A stretch of 64,000 bases of DNA from Vibrio sp. UCD-FRSSP16_30 (GCF_001676025.1 NZ_LZFW01000079.1:84216-148215); one strand, 5' to 3'. Shown: positions 42,610 through 52,493, counted from the stretch's first letter. Notes: a model not told the origin generated them from the letters alone. Numbers and translations: made by a program.

Positions 42610-42638
42610 AAAAAAGCGCTCACCCTAGGGCAAGCGCT
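42610..42638 (-). terminator. Terminator between ygiF and glnE
   Basis: On the minus strand, AGCGCT arms with an inner CCCT/AGGG stem are followed by six T. It would separate the triphosphatase gene from glnE. Confidence 0.75.
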
Positions 42639-42681
42639 GTATTAATAAAATGTGTCTCTATGCTGAGAAATGATTAAACAA

Positions 42682-44199
42682 TTAACCTTTCCAGTATGGC
42701 TGCACTTCCATGCACATGGCTCTAGTTTGTTCCATGGCATGTAAAATAGAAGCTTGCTGGCGATCGAGCCAACGTTGCAGTTGTTCTTTCTCATCCCCTT
42801 GCAGTTGATCCACAAGTTGACGAACAGGAGCCAAAGTTAACAAATCATCAATTCCTTGCGCCAAATCAGCCCAAGGCAAGCGAAACGCTTGACGCATATC
42901 TTGATCAAACAATGCGGCAAAGCAAATACCAGAGAATAGACATCGATTAAGATGGTAATGCTCTTCTATATAATCTTCTGAGGTCAGTGTTTGCTCAACC
43001 GGAAAGGCACTGACTAACTCAGCCCACGTGCGATCGAGTTGATTCTGAGAAAAGCTCACTAGATTAGCTGACATTTCTTGGCGGGCGTTATCATCTAAGA
43101 ATGGTTGCCAGCCTTTAGCAAGAACCCAACGGCTCAAATCAAGAATAACACCGGTATATCGCGCCGACCGAAGCAACTGCAGCGTTTCCTCTTCTGATGA
43201 CAGTTTTCCACGCATTGTTTTTAGTTGCTTAACTAATGTCTTTTGCGCATCAAGCTTGCGCAATGCATGCCCTTTGTCTTCAGTTAGATCATCAAGATAA
43301 TCAGCAGCGCGCACCCAATTTAACTCTTGCTCTAACCATTTAAGCTCTTGTCTTAAAATCGCACTGGCGCGACGAGGGACAATACCACCAAATACCGCTA
43401 AGGTTTGCCTAACAAAACTTAAGGAATAACAAATCTCATTCAGGCATGCCATTGATGGCGATTCAACATAAGCTTGCTCATGATAAAGCCAATGAGAAAG
43501 TGCGTGCTCTAAAGATTTTATAAAGCAAGTTTCAACATTGTCTTGTACAGAGACATCAACCAAACCTAAATGCCTAGGTTTACTGCCAGAGAACCCTTGT
43601 GCGAGTCGATAGCCTCTTGCTGCCTTGCTAAGATTGCCAAGACGCATTCCGCCGTCTTCACATAACTGACGAGCCAAAGTAAATAAAGCATCCGTTTGGC
43701 CTGATTTTAGCTCAAGTTCCACTTCGCAAATCGTTGAGCTCTGATCTCCTGCAATCACTAAGCCTTGATCAAAGGCCACTTCAACTTGGCTACCATCGGC
43801 CATTCCAACCAACCATAACTCTCGGGTAAAGTTGGTGGCAAACAAGGGCGTTATTTGCGCGGACAGCTCTTCGACACTTCGACCTTCTGGCCAAATGCTC
43901 TTAGGATGTAAAAAAAGATCAGGTTCATCGCTATTATGCTCGGCATTATATTCTGGACGCTGATGCAAACCGGCCACCACTCGGCCCGATGTTTTAACAG
44001 TTTGCACATAGACATCATCAAAGCGACGAATACGCATCCCGATATCATGATTGCGTAACCAGTTATCTGGAGTATCAAAATAGATATTCCCCAGCTCTCG
44101 GCAGTTGTGTTGTAGAATTTTATTGTGCGGAATTTTTTCTCTCAAAACTTCTGAGAATTGCGGTGAAACAAAAAATTTCAGCTCTATTTCAGTTTCCAT
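42682..44199 (-). CDS. ygiF: Inorganic triphosphatase (CYTH and CHAD domains)
   Basis: Cytoplasmic phosphohydrolase that in Escherichia coli splits inorganic tripolyphosphate. The 505 residues have an N-terminal CYTH domain (about 1-200) starting with the ExExK signature EIELK. The C-terminal CHAD helical domain (about 220-490) is rich in histidine and arginine and is thought to bind polyphosphate. It lies upstream of glnE, as in Escherichia coli, and is divergent from the DUF47-pit phosphate uptake pair. Confidence 0.93.
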   Translation of the reverse strand: METEIELKFFVSPQFSEVLREKIPHNKILQHNCRELGNIYFDTPDNWLRNHDIGMRIRRFDDVYVQTVKTSGRVVAGLHQRPEYNAEHNSDEPDLFLHPKSIWPEGRSVEELSAQITPLFATNFTRELWLVGMADGSQVEVAFDQGLVIAGDQSSTICEVELELKSGQTDALFTLARQLCEDGGMRLGNLSKAARGYRLAQGFSGSKPRHLGLVDVSVQDNVETCFIKSLEHALSHWLYHEQAYVESPSMACLNEICYSLSFVRQTLAVFGGIVPRRASAILRQELKWLEQELNWVRAADYLDDLTEDKGHALRKLDAQKTLVKQLKTMRGKLSSEEETLQLLRSARYTGVILDLSRWVLAKGWQPFLDDNARQEMSANLVSFSQNQLDRTWAELVSAFPVEQTLTSEDYIEEHYHLNRCLFSGICFAALFDQDMRQAFRLPWADLAQGIDDLLTLAPVRQLVDQLQGDEKEQLQRWLDRQQASILHAMEQTRAMCMEVQPYWKG

Positions 44200-44361
44200 A
44201 ATTCACTCATAATCGACGGTCTATAGCAGATTAAGATGAAATTACGTCATCGGCAAGTGGCTTTCAACTGATCTAAATCACAAAAAAATCCACTTTTGTG
44301 CAATTTTAAATCACAGAAACCCTTTTAATACTAAAAAAACCTATTATAGTTACACCCCAGC

Positions 44362-44379
44362 ATGACAATCACATGACAA
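44362..44379 (-). promoter_or_regulatory. Pho-box-like direct repeat before the DUF47-pit operon
   Basis: Read on the minus strand, TTGTCAT-GTGA-TTGTCAT is two 7-base half-sites spaced 11 bases start to start, the layout of the PhoB box (CTGTCAT twice, 4 bases apart). It ends 7 bases before the ATG and lies downstream of a candidate -10 TATTAT (44342-44347), a position that suggests repression. Confidence 0.6.
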
Positions 44380-44386
44380 TACAAAT

Positions 44387-45067
44387 ATGCCAGTCAATAC
44401 CATCATTGGTTTATTCGCAAAATCGCCAATAAAACCGTTGCAGCAACACGGAGCAAAGGTCCAAGAGTGTGCATCACTTTTGCCTGACTTTTTTGCTGCG
44501 TCAAATGCTAACAACTGGGAGAAGGCGGCAGAATACCGTCAACAAATTTCAACACTAGAAAAAGAAGCTGACACCCTCAAGCGTCAGATTCGTTTGCATC
44601 TACCTACAGGTCTATTTATGGCCTTTGATAGAGGTGATTTGCTGGAGTTGCTGACCCAACAAGATAAAGTAGCAAATATTGCTAAAGATATCTGTGGCCG
44701 TGTTCTAGGCCGAAATCTACTCATCCCTCAAGATCTGCATGAAGAGTTTTTAGTCTACGTTAAACGTTGCCTAGATGCTGTTGGTCAGATGTACAGAGTG
44801 ATCAATGGGTTAGATGAATTGCTAGAAACGGGCTTCAAAGGACGTGAAGCAGAACTGGTTGAATCAATGATCGATGAATTAGATCGTATCGAAGATGATA
44901 CCGACCAAATGCAAATCGATTTGCGTCGAAGCCTTAGAGACATTGAAGATCAATACAATCCAATTGATGTGATGTTCTTGTATAAAATCCTCGAGTGGGT
45001 TGGAGGCATAGCGGACCAAGCACAGCGTGTTTGCGCTCGTTTAGAGTTGATGATAGCGCGTAGCTAA
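44387..45067 (+). CDS. DUF47 (PhoU-like) protein paired with the Pit transporter
   Basis: TIGR00153/DUF47-family protein, 226 residues, almost all helical, with repeated acidic heptads like those of PhoU (LEKEADTLKRQIRLHLPTG; DELDRIEDDTDQMQ). Family members sit next to pit genes and are thought to modulate phosphate uptake. The pit gene follows after 45 bases. I do not assign a gene symbol because naming differs between species. Confidence 0.9.
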   Translation: MPVNTIIGLFAKSPIKPLQQHGAKVQECASLLPDFFAASNANNWEKAAEYRQQISTLEKEADTLKRQIRLHLPTGLFMAFDRGDLLELLTQQDKVANIAKDICGRVLGRNLLIPQDLHEEFLVYVKRCLDAVGQMYRVINGLDELLETGFKGREAELVESMIDELDRIEDDTDQMQIDLRRSLRDIEDQYNPIDVMFLYKILEWVGGIADQAQRVCARLELMIARS

Positions 45068-45112
45068 TCACTTTCCACCTCATTTCAACTTGTTAATATC
45101 AAAGGATATTTA

Positions 45113-46378
45113 ATGGATGTTCTAGCTAACTACGGCATGATACTTCTTATATGCGCTGCCGTATTCGGTTTCATGATGGCCATCGGTATCGGTGCCAATG
45201 ATGTCGCTAACGCAATGGGTACCTCTGTAGGTTCTAAAGCGTTAACTGTTAAGCAAGCGATTATTATCGCTATGATTTTTGAATTCGCAGGCGCTTATCT
45301 TGCCGGCGGTGAAGTAACCGATACCATTCGAAAGGGTGTCATTGATACAACATTATTTGCTAATTCGCCCGATCTACTGGTGTTTGGCATGATGTCTGCG
45401 CTTCTGGCAGCGGGTACTTGGTTATTAGCGGCCTCTTATATGGGGTGGCCAGTTTCGACTACTCACTCAATTATTGGCGCAATTATCGGCTTTGCTGTCG
45501 TTTCCGTTGGCTCTCATGCAGTGGATTGGAGTTCAGTACAAGGTATTGTTGGCAGCTGGGTCATTACGCCATTTATATCGGGGTTATTTGCCTACTTTAT
45601 ATTTGTCAGTGCTCAGAAGTTTATTTTCAACACCGACAATCCGCTGGAAAATGCCAAACGCTATGTACCGGTATACATGTTCCTAACGACTATCGTTATT
45701 GCACTTGTGACCATCAAAAAAGGTCTTAAGCATGTTGGCTTATACCTAACCACTGGTGAAGCTTGGATGTGGTCCATCGCACTATCATTACTAGTGATGG
45801 TAATTGGCTACCTATACATTCAAAAACGATTCAAGCTTGATAGTGATAACCATGAACATAGTTTTACCGGCGTAGAGCAAGTATTCAGTACTCTAATGGT
45901 AATTACTGCATGTGCTATGGCATTTGCGCATGGTTCTAACGACGTAGCAAATGCGATCGGTCCACTTTCTGCTATTGTTTCTACTATCAATAACATGGGT
46001 GAGATTTCTGAGAAAACACAAATCGCATGGTGGATTCTACCATTAGGCGGCGTGGGTATTGTTGTGGGTCTTGCTACTATGGGCCATAAAGTAATGTCTA
46101 CCGTTGGTACTGGTATTACAGAATTAACCCCAAGCCGAGGCTTTGCTGCTCAGTTGGCAACAGCAAGTACTGTAGTATTAGCTTCTGGTACTGGTCTGCC
46201 GATCTCAACGACTCAAACATTAGTTGGCGCTGTACTTGGTGTGGGTTTTGCCCGCGGTATCGCAGCTCTAAACTTAGGTGTGGTTCGCAACATTGTGGTC
46301 TCATGGGTTGTAACTTTACCCGCTGGTGCACTACTTGCGATTGTATTCTATGAAATCATGCTAGTGATTTTCACCTAA
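45113..46378 (+). CDS. pitA: Inorganic phosphate transporter, PiT family
   Basis: Low-affinity phosphate (metal-phosphate) symporter of the inner membrane. The 421 residues form about ten to eleven hydrophobic segments. The duplicated family signature is present: GANDVANAMGTSVGSKALT near the N-terminus and AHGSNDVANAIGPLSAI in the second half. Each repeat is followed by a PVSTTHS or PISTTQT motif. It is co-transcribed with the DUF47 gene. Confidence 0.95.
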   Translation: MDVLANYGMILLICAAVFGFMMAIGIGANDVANAMGTSVGSKALTVKQAIIIAMIFEFAGAYLAGGEVTDTIRKGVIDTTLFANSPDLLVFGMMSALLAAGTWLLAASYMGWPVSTTHSIIGAIIGFAVVSVGSHAVDWSSVQGIVGSWVITPFISGLFAYFIFVSAQKFIFNTDNPLENAKRYVPVYMFLTTIVIALVTIKKGLKHVGLYLTTGEAWMWSIALSLLVMVIGYLYIQKRFKLDSDNHEHSFTGVEQVFSTLMVITACAMAFAHGSNDVANAIGPLSAIVSTINNMGEISEKTQIAWWILPLGGVGIVVGLATMGHKVMSTVGTGITELTPSRGFAAQLATASTVVLASGTGLPISTTQTLVGAVLGVGFARGIAALNLGVVRNIVVSWVVTLPAGALLAIVFYEIMLVIFT

Positions 46379-46423
46379 ACAATATGTCAGATATTTGTCA
46401 TATTTTGACAAAGTAACGTTATA

Positions 46424-46447
46424 GAGGGGGCATTGCCCCCTCTTTTA
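46424..46447 (+). terminator. Terminator of the DUF47-pit operon
   Basis: GAGGGGGC and GCCCCCTC pair around a short ATT loop and are followed by TTTTAG. It ends the operon before ygiM. Confidence 0.85.
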
Positions 46448-46533
46448 GTTGCAGGCAACCTATAATCTACTTACTATTTAGGCAACGATGGAATGCTTCC
46501 CTCACCTAAATCTGATTTTTTGAAGGACTTACA

Positions 46534-47145
46534 GTGAAAAAACTTTTATTGATCGCTTTTATAGCTGTGATTGCAGCACCTGCGGCATGGGCTAAGACGA
46601 TCTACATCTCCGACAATCTATTTACTTACATGCACTCGGGTCCTAACGCTCAATACCGAATTATCGGCAGTGTTGATGCTGGAGCAAAAGTAACGTTAGT
46701 TCAAACTAACAAGAAAAGTGGCTATACCGAAATCGTTGACCAACGTGGTCGAAAAGGATGGGTTGAGTCAAAATACGTGACCAAGACTGAAGGTATGGTT
46801 ACTCGTATGCCTCGCCTTGAAAAAGAACTTGCTCATGTTAAAGCTGAATTAGCCGGCTTTAATGATAAAGCAGAAAAAGAACAAGAAGGTCTGGTTCATT
46901 CTCTAGATACTCGTAATACACAAATTGCAGAAATGGAAACGAACTACAAGAAAGTGAGTGACCAACTGCTATCAGCACAAACAGAGGTTCGTGAATTAAG
47001 AGCTCGTCTTGATACACAAAAAGAAGACCTTCTACTGAAGTACTTTATGTACGGTGGCGGTGTTGCAGGACTAGGCCTACTCTTTGGTCTATTACTTCCA
47101 CACGTTATCCCTCGTCGTAAGAAGTCTCCTAACGGCTGGGCGTAA
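46534..47145 (+). CDS. ygiM: SH3-domain signal-transduction membrane protein YgiM
   Basis: TIGR04211-family protein of unknown precise role. It starts with GTG (GAAGGA 7 bases upstream). The 203 residues have a signal peptide cleaved near AWA/KTI (about 20), a bacterial SH3 domain (about 21-85; YISDNLFTYMHSGPNAQYRIIG), a periplasmic coiled coil (about 92-165) and a C-terminal membrane segment (about 170-190) with a basic tail. In Escherichia coli ygiM is directly next to cca; here gspBA lie between. Confidence 0.9.
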   Translation: MKKLLLIAFIAVIAAPAAWAKTIYISDNLFTYMHSGPNAQYRIIGSVDAGAKVTLVQTNKKSGYTEIVDQRGRKGWVESKYVTKTEGMVTRMPRLEKELAHVKAELAGFNDKAEKEQEGLVHSLDTRNTQIAEMETNYKKVSDQLLSAQTEVRELRARLDTQKEDLLLKYFMYGGGVAGLGLLFGLLLPHVIPRRKKSPNGWA

Positions 47146-47156
47146 TACCTAACAAC

Positions 47157-47189
47157 AAAAAAAAGCTGCCTTTCGGCAGCTTTTTTTTG
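47157..47189. terminator. Bidirectional terminator between ygiM and gspB
   Basis: AAAAAAAAGCTGCC and GGCAGCTTTTTTTT form a perfect stem with a TTTC loop between converging genes. Confidence 0.92.
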
Positions 47190-47191
47190 TT

Positions 47192-48070
47192 TTAACCTTT
47201 CCAGTCATACAGTGCTGGAACTTTGATTTTCTCATCCAAGAATTCAATGACCACATATCGAGGCGCAATTTCAATGAGCTTCGCATCGCTATTTATCGCA
47301 TCGCCTTCTTGTAACTCTTTACCGTTAATTTTAACCCATCGATGCTTTGAGTTACTGGCGTACATATGAGTCTGTAGATTCATCGCAGGTAAACGCCCTT
47401 TGTAACGCTCCCCATCTTTATCCAGTTGGCTCATGTGAGTATGGTCTAACTTACTGTCATCCACATCACTCATCTCATCAACGCTATAATCAGACGGATT
47501 ATCCAATACATTAGAAATACGCCCAGCAAGCTCTGGTGATAATTTAGATAGATCTAATTTTGGTAAGCTCCAATCATCATTAGGGGTTGTTGTCGATTTA
47601 GCGGTCGTATGATTATTTTTTACTGGCACATCTGTTGATTTAGCCACGGCAACAGGCTTGGACACATTGCTTGGTATTGGCTTAACATTGACTGACGACT
47701 CTTCAACCACCTCAGGAATGAACTTAGGTAATGGAACCAATGCTTTTATCGGCAGTTGAGGTAAAAACGTAATATCAACACTTGGCGTGGTAACAGCGCT
47801 ACCTTCGCTTGCAGGAGCATCTTCTAAGATAAGTAACTGCTGCAACGTTGGCGTTATCGAAGCCTCTATTGAGCGGGTAAGAGCCGAGTTAGAGAAGGCG
47901 ATATGACTGGCAACGCCAAGCCCTAAACCAACCGCAATAGCCCACATCAGTCTTACTTTGCCATTACCTCTTTGCGGGTTATGCAGCTTACCTCGAATGC
48001 CATTATCAACAGGCAAAGTCTGTTCAAACTGTTGCTGAGACTGCTGTAGATCTTTTAATACCTGTGACAT
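47192..48070 (-). CDS. gspB: Type II secretion assembly factor GspB (ExeB-like)
   Basis: Partner of GspA/ExeA in placing the type II secretin in the outer membrane. The 292-residue protein has a cytoplasmic N-terminus, one membrane segment (about 40-60), a long Pro/Val/Ser/Lys-rich periplasmic linker and a C-terminal GspB domain (LPAMNLQTHMYASNSKHRWV, then a PDZ-like fold). Its start overlaps the gspA stop codon by one base. Sequence is divergent, so the call leans on the C-terminal domain and the gspA neighbour. Confidence 0.85.
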   Translation of the reverse strand: MSQVLKDLQQSQQQFEQTLPVDNGIRGKLHNPQRGNGKVRLMWAIAVGLGLGVASHIAFSNSALTRSIEASITPTLQQLLILEDAPASEGSAVTTPSVDITFLPQLPIKALVPLPKFIPEVVEESSVNVKPIPSNVSKPVAVAKSTDVPVKNNHTTAKSTTTPNDDWSLPKLDLSKLSPELAGRISNVLDNPSDYSVDEMSDVDDSKLDHTHMSQLDKDGERYKGRLPAMNLQTHMYASNSKHRWVKINGKELQEGDAINSDAKLIEIAPRYVVIEFLDEKIKVPALYDWKG

Positions 48071-49704
48071 TACTTATCCTCCTTGCTGTAACCAAGCAAT
48101 TTGGGAGCATTATCACTGGTTAATCTATCTAACTGACGCAAAGTTTGACTTCCGGCAACGCCATCGTCATCCAACCCTTGCCATGCTTGGAAGGTAGAGA
48201 CACGCTTTTGTAGCGCGCGATTATAAACGCTCGTCTCTAAAGGTTGGGCATTAAGTACTTTGGCCAACAGTTTGTCTAAAGCAACAACTTGTTCGCCAGA
48301 GCTATTGAGCTTCAGGGTATCGAGTATCTCACTGTACCAAAGGTATCTAAACTGCCCTTTCCAATGTTGCTCGAACCAAGTAATCGGCAATTGCACACGT
48401 TGCCCTGCTAATTGCAAAGTCACGCTATCGTGTTGTATTCCCTGGAAGATGGCAAAGTAAGGTTTGTCTGCATCATACAAGGTCATCACTACTGGTCTAT
48501 TGGAAGCGACAATCTCAGGCAAGCCTGCTGCGCCCTGAAAGCAATGAAATGGCGGCGTAGTGCCGTACTCACAGTCAGAGTCGACAATTGACGCATCAAA
48601 GCCCCACAATCGATAGAGAGCTTGCATTGCACCCATTGGGGAGCGGCTCTTCTCTATCAACTGACTTAAGCTCTGTTGCTGTTCATTGCTAGCTTGTTGC
48701 TCTGCCATTTTTTGTTGATGTAATAAATTGGCTTGCACTAGCTCTGTTTGATGCTGAGACTGCAATTGTTGCCACTGCTGCCAAGAGGTTAAACCCGCAT
48801 AAGTGACACTAGCAATCAGCAAAGACAACAGTGTTGGAGACACCCAGCGATGCAGTTTAGTTGTCGCCACCGCTTGGGGTTTATTAATGCTTGGCGCTTG
48901 ATAGGCAAGCACGTCATCACACGCACTCTTCGCTATCTTATGATCCACCGATTTATGCTGACTAAGCATGGCGTAATACAGTGCTTTATCACAAATCAAA
49001 TTAATAAGACGAGGAATACCTTGGGATTGAGAAGCAATAAGCTGAATCGCTCTAGATGAAAATAACGCTTCATCCCCCCCAGATACTCGCAAGCGAAAAC
49101 CAATATAGTCGGCAATTTCTTTCTCAACTAATGGCAGTAAATGATAACGACCGGTAATGCGCTGAGCCAACTGACGTAATTCAACCGTTTGCAACTTATG
49201 TTGCAGTTCAGGTTGCCCCACCAGCAAAACTTTCAGTAGCTTATGGCTATCTGTTTCTAAATTGGTCAACAGGCGTAGCTGCTCTAAAACACCAGCCGAT
49301 AGATGTTGAGCTTCATCAATTAACAGTAAAGTTTGCTTACCCTGCTTATGGTTATCTAACAGGTATTTATACAGCGCTTGAGATAACTGCTTTAAGCTTG
49401 AAGGCTGTTGATAAGATAGCGAGAACTCATCACAAATCGCTTCCAGCAACTCTATTTCAGAGAATGTAGGATTAAGAATGAATCCTGTCACCCAATTGCC
49501 ATCCAAATTCGCCAACATCGCTTTTGATACTGTTGTTTTACCTGTGCCCACCTCTCCGGTCAGCATGGCAAAACCACCGCCACTATTAATCCCAATTTGC
49601 AGGTGTGATAGTGCCTCGCGATGACGCGCGCTCAAGAATAAATATTTAGAACTAGGAACAATTGAAAACGGCTCGTCTAAAAAGCCAAAAAAATCCTTAT
49701 ACAT
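48070..49704 (-). CDS. gspA: Type II secretion ATPase GspA (ExeA-like)
   Basis: Inner-membrane AAA ATPase that binds peptidoglycan and helps the secretin pass the wall. The 544 residues have an AAA domain (Walker A GEVGTGKTT at 50-58, Walker B LLLIDEAQHLS), one membrane segment near 290-308, a periplasmic region resembling cysteine-peptidase C39 proteins and a C-terminal peptidoglycan-binding domain (about 490-530, FQAWQGLDDDGVAGSQTLRQL). The main gsp operon is not in the window. Confidence 0.9.
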   Translation of the reverse strand: MYKDFFGFLDEPFSIVPSSKYLFLSARHREALSHLQIGINSGGGFAMLTGEVGTGKTTVSKAMLANLDGNWVTGFILNPTFSEIELLEAICDEFSLSYQQPSSLKQLSQALYKYLLDNHKQGKQTLLLIDEAQHLSAGVLEQLRLLTNLETDSHKLLKVLLVGQPELQHKLQTVELRQLAQRITGRYHLLPLVEKEIADYIGFRLRVSGGDEALFSSRAIQLIASQSQGIPRLINLICDKALYYAMLSQHKSVDHKIAKSACDDVLAYQAPSINKPQAVATTKLHRWVSPTLLSLLIASVTYAGLTSWQQWQQLQSQHQTELVQANLLHQQKMAEQQASNEQQQSLSQLIEKSRSPMGAMQALYRLWGFDASIVDSDCEYGTTPPFHCFQGAAGLPEIVASNRPVVMTLYDADKPYFAIFQGIQHDSVTLQLAGQRVQLPITWFEQHWKGQFRYLWYSEILDTLKLNSSGEQVVALDKLLAKVLNAQPLETSVYNRALQKRVSTFQAWQGLDDDGVAGSQTLRQLDRLTSDNAPKLLGYSKEDK

Positions 49705-49885
49705 TTAGCACTTCTGTACACACTTCTTTTCTGATGAGGTCACGCTACCACTGAAACAAAGAAAGTAAAGCAATCCTTTGCCAGCAGGTGATGCACGTAA
49801 CTCTGAGAAGGATTAGAGATATACTATTGGTATACTATCAAGCGATAATAGCGCGAATTATGCAGGCTAAAAGAGAGGATCTATT

Positions 49886-51118
49886 TTGCAAACCTATTTA
49901 GTGGGCGGCGCAGTTCGAGATAAACTGCTCAACATTGATAACTACGATCAAGACTGGGTTGTTGTTGGCAGTACGCCACAAGCATTACTCGATCTCGGCT
50001 ATCAGGCTGTAGGCAAAGATTTCCCTGTATTTTTGCATCCCAAGACTCATGAAGAGTATGCATTAGCTCGCACTGAGAGAAAATCTGGCAGTGGTTATAC
50101 TGGCTTTGATTGTTACTTTGCTCAAGATGTCTCCTTAGAAGAAGATCTTATTCGTCGCGATCTTACTATTAATGCCATCGCTCAAGATGCATCCGGCAAG
50201 CTTTATGACCCTTATGGTGGTCAACAAGATATACAAAACAAACTTCTGCGACATGTCTCGGATGCATTTACCGAAGATCCCCTGCGAGTACTGAGAGTGG
50301 CAAGATTTGCCGCCAAACTTCATCATTTAGGGTTTAGCGTAGCCGAAGAGACGCAAAATTTAATGGCGCAAATAGTTAACTCTGGGGAGCTAGAAACATT
50401 AACAGCAGAGCGAGTTTGGCAAGAATGGCATAAATCATTGTTAACTCAAGATCCGCAGATCTTCATTGAAGTTCTACAGCAGTGTGGCGCACTAGATGTC
50501 ATCATTCCTGAATTAAGCCGTTTATTTGGCGTGCCTCAAACCGAAAAGTGGCACCCTGAAATTGATACTGGCATTCACACATTAATGGTCGCTAAACGTG
50601 CCGCGCAGCTTACTGATGAATCCGAAATTCGCTTTGCCGCACAACTGCACGACTTAGGTAAAGGCGTCACACCACAAACTGAATGGCCAAGCCATAAAAT
50701 GCATTGTCATACTGGCCTAACTATCATCGATAAATTATGTCAGCGCCTGCGAGTACCAAATCAATACAAAGAACTAGCACTGCATGTTTGTAAACAGCAT
50801 TCAAATATCCACAGAGCAAAAGAATTAAAAGCTTCCACCCTGCTGCGAGTGCTTGATAGTTTTGATGTATGGCGAAAGCCCAAAGTATTACAACAGGTGT
50901 TAATTACCTGTCAGGCCGATAGCCAAGGTCGCCTAGGACATACTTCGAGCCCATATCCGCAGCCTGATTACATTGAAGCGGCCTATCAAAGTGCTTTAGC
51001 GGTTAACGTGCAACAAGTCATCCAAGATGGGTTTAATGGAAAAGAGATACGAGAAGAACTCAATAAGCGTCGAGTAGAAGCGATAGAGGGCGTTAAACAA
51101 AATTGGTTATGGGATTAA
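49886..51118 (+). CDS. cca: CCA tRNA nucleotidyltransferase with HD domain
   Basis: Adds or repairs the 3' CCA of tRNA. The start is TTG (AGAGAGGAT just upstream), which aligns with the Escherichia coli N-terminus. The 410 residues have the class II signature YLVGGAVRDKLL, the acidic pair in DNYDQDWVVVGS, RRDLTINAIAQD, and the C-terminal HD phosphohydrolase domain (HPEIDTGIHTLM and LHDLGKG) found in gammaproteobacteria. The rare TTG start suggests modest translation. Confidence 0.95.
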   Translation: MQTYLVGGAVRDKLLNIDNYDQDWVVVGSTPQALLDLGYQAVGKDFPVFLHPKTHEEYALARTERKSGSGYTGFDCYFAQDVSLEEDLIRRDLTINAIAQDASGKLYDPYGGQQDIQNKLLRHVSDAFTEDPLRVLRVARFAAKLHHLGFSVAEETQNLMAQIVNSGELETLTAERVWQEWHKSLLTQDPQIFIEVLQQCGALDVIIPELSRLFGVPQTEKWHPEIDTGIHTLMVAKRAAQLTDESEIRFAAQLHDLGKGVTPQTEWPSHKMHCHTGLTIIDKLCQRLRVPNQYKELALHVCKQHSNIHRAKELKASTLLRVLDSFDVWRKPKVLQQVLITCQADSQGRLGHTSSPYPQPDYIEAAYQSALAVNVQQVIQDGFNGKEIREELNKRRVEAIEGVKQNWLWD

Positions 51119-51126
51119 GGGATTTA

Positions 51127-51168
51127 AAAAGCCCCAAGCTTTAACTCAAAGAGCTTTAACTTGGGGCG
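51127..51168 (-). terminator. Terminator of the uppP transcript (convergent with cca)
   Basis: GCCCCAAG and CTTGGGGC arms enclose a partly paired loop. The T run is on the minus-strand side, so it best serves uppP. Confidence 0.7.
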
Positions 51169-51183
51169 CATAGTTCGTTGATA

Positions 51184-51987
51184 TTACTGGGTAAGCAAAA
51201 AGGCGAATAAGCCTGCACCCAATATTAATCTATAGATAACGAACGGTGTCATTCCCATACGTGAGATCAGTTTCAAAAAGTAGTGAATACAAATATAAGC
51301 ACTAACAAATGACACTAAAATCCCAGTGAACAACACGCCTAGGTGCATCGGTTCAGGACTAAGAGCGAGCTTAGTGCCTAAATATCCGCCCGCTAGGGTA
51401 ATAATTGGGATCGACATTAAAAACGAGAATCGAGCGGCAGCTTCTCGGGTAAAGCCAAGGTACAAAGCAGCGGTGATAGTTGCACCAGAGCGTGAAGTAC
51501 CCGGAATCATCGCCATCGCCTGAGCAATACCAATAATTAAAGTCTTTTTCCAAGTGGCTTGATACTCATCTTTAGATAAGGTCGAAACTTTATCGGCATG
51601 CCATAGCAGTAAACCAAAAATAATCGTCGTACAGGCTATGACCCAAGCACTGCGTAAATACAGCTCAATAAGATCATTCAAAAACAATCCGGCTAGGCCC
51701 GCGGGAATAGTGGCCAGAATAATCATCCAAGCCAGCTTAGATTCTTTATTCTGTTGCTGTTTAAACACAGAGCCGAAAAATGCGCGCAAAAGGGTCACAA
51801 CTTCATGTCTAAAATAAATAACCACGGCAAACAAGGTGCCAACGTGTACCGCAACATCAAAAGCTAAGCCTTGATCTTCCCAACCTAATACAGCTGAAGG
51901 CAAAATAAGATGAGCCGAGCTCGATATAGGTAAAAATTCAGTCAGCCCTTGAATTAAGGCCAATGCAAATGCTTCTAAATAACTCAT
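51184..51987 (-). CDS. uppP: Undecaprenyl-diphosphatase UppP (BacA)
   Basis: Inner-membrane phosphatase that recycles undecaprenyl pyrophosphate to the carrier lipid used by MraY and MurG; overexpression confers bacitracin resistance. The 267 residues have seven to eight hydrophobic segments. The catalytic motifs are [17 protein letters not shown] near the N-terminus and [12 protein letters not shown] in the second half. It overlaps folK by one base. Confidence 0.96.
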   Translation of the reverse strand: MSYLEAFALALIQGLTEFLPISSSAHLILPSAVLGWEDQGLAFDVAVHVGTLFAVVIYFRHEVVTLLRAFFGSVFKQQQNKESKLAWMIILATIPAGLAGLFLNDLIELYLRSAWVIACTTIIFGLLLWHADKVSTLSKDEYQATWKKTLIIGIAQAMAMIPGTSRSGATITAALYLGFTREAAARFSFLMSIPIITLAGGYLGTKLALSPEPMHLGVLFTGILVSFVSAYICIHYFLKLISRMGMTPFVIYRLILGAGLFAFLLTQ

Positions 51988-52493
51988 TAATAATCATCAC
52001 TTAAAGGTAAAGAGGTAGCAGTAAGATTGCTCATACCACCCATAGACAAAAATTGTTGTTGCCAAATTTGCTCAATGCTACGGCCATCACCCGGCACTAT
52101 CAGCTCAGGACAAAGTTCGTATAACGGCTGTAAAACAAAATTAAACTTAACAATATCGCTTCTTGGCAACTGTGGAGAATGTTGACTAAGCACATCTCCA
52201 AACAAAAGAATATCTATGTCCAAAGTACGATCTTGCTGTTTTTTAGCATCTTCAGGACGACCACAGGCCAACTCTAAAGCTCGTAACTGATGGCTGAAAT
52301 CTGCGAGCGCTAAGTCGGTATCAAGCCCAATAACAAAGTTATAAAACTCGGCACCGTTAAACCCTGAAGCAGGGCAACGATAAATCGTCGAGACTTGCAG
52401 ATTACGCCCAAAACGTTGCAATTCTATGATGGCAACTTTGGCATATTTGTCTCGATCAATATTTGTTCCTATGCCTAGATAGGCTTGGGTCAC
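51987..52493 (-). CDS. folK: 2-amino-4-hydroxy-6-hydroxymethyldihydropteridine pyrophosphokinase
   Basis: Folate-pathway enzyme that pyrophosphorylates the pterin made after FolB. The 168 residues begin with [16 protein letters not shown] and contain [13 protein letters not shown] and the HPPK signature [13 protein letters not shown]. Genuine FolK usually has LPH in the next motif; here the stretch reads [20 protein letters not shown], a modest variation. It follows folB directly, overlapping by 4 bases. This may be a second folK, since Vibrio species usually carry another near panB/panC. Confidence 0.88.
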   Translation of the reverse strand: MTQAYLGIGTNIDRDKYAKVAIIELQRFGRNLQVSTIYRCPASGFNGAEFYNFVIGLDTDLALADFSHQLRALELACGRPEDAKKQQDRTLDIDILLFGDVLSQHSPQLPRSDIVKFNFVLQPLYELCPELIVPGDGRSIEQIWQQQFLSMGGMSNLTATSLPLSDDY

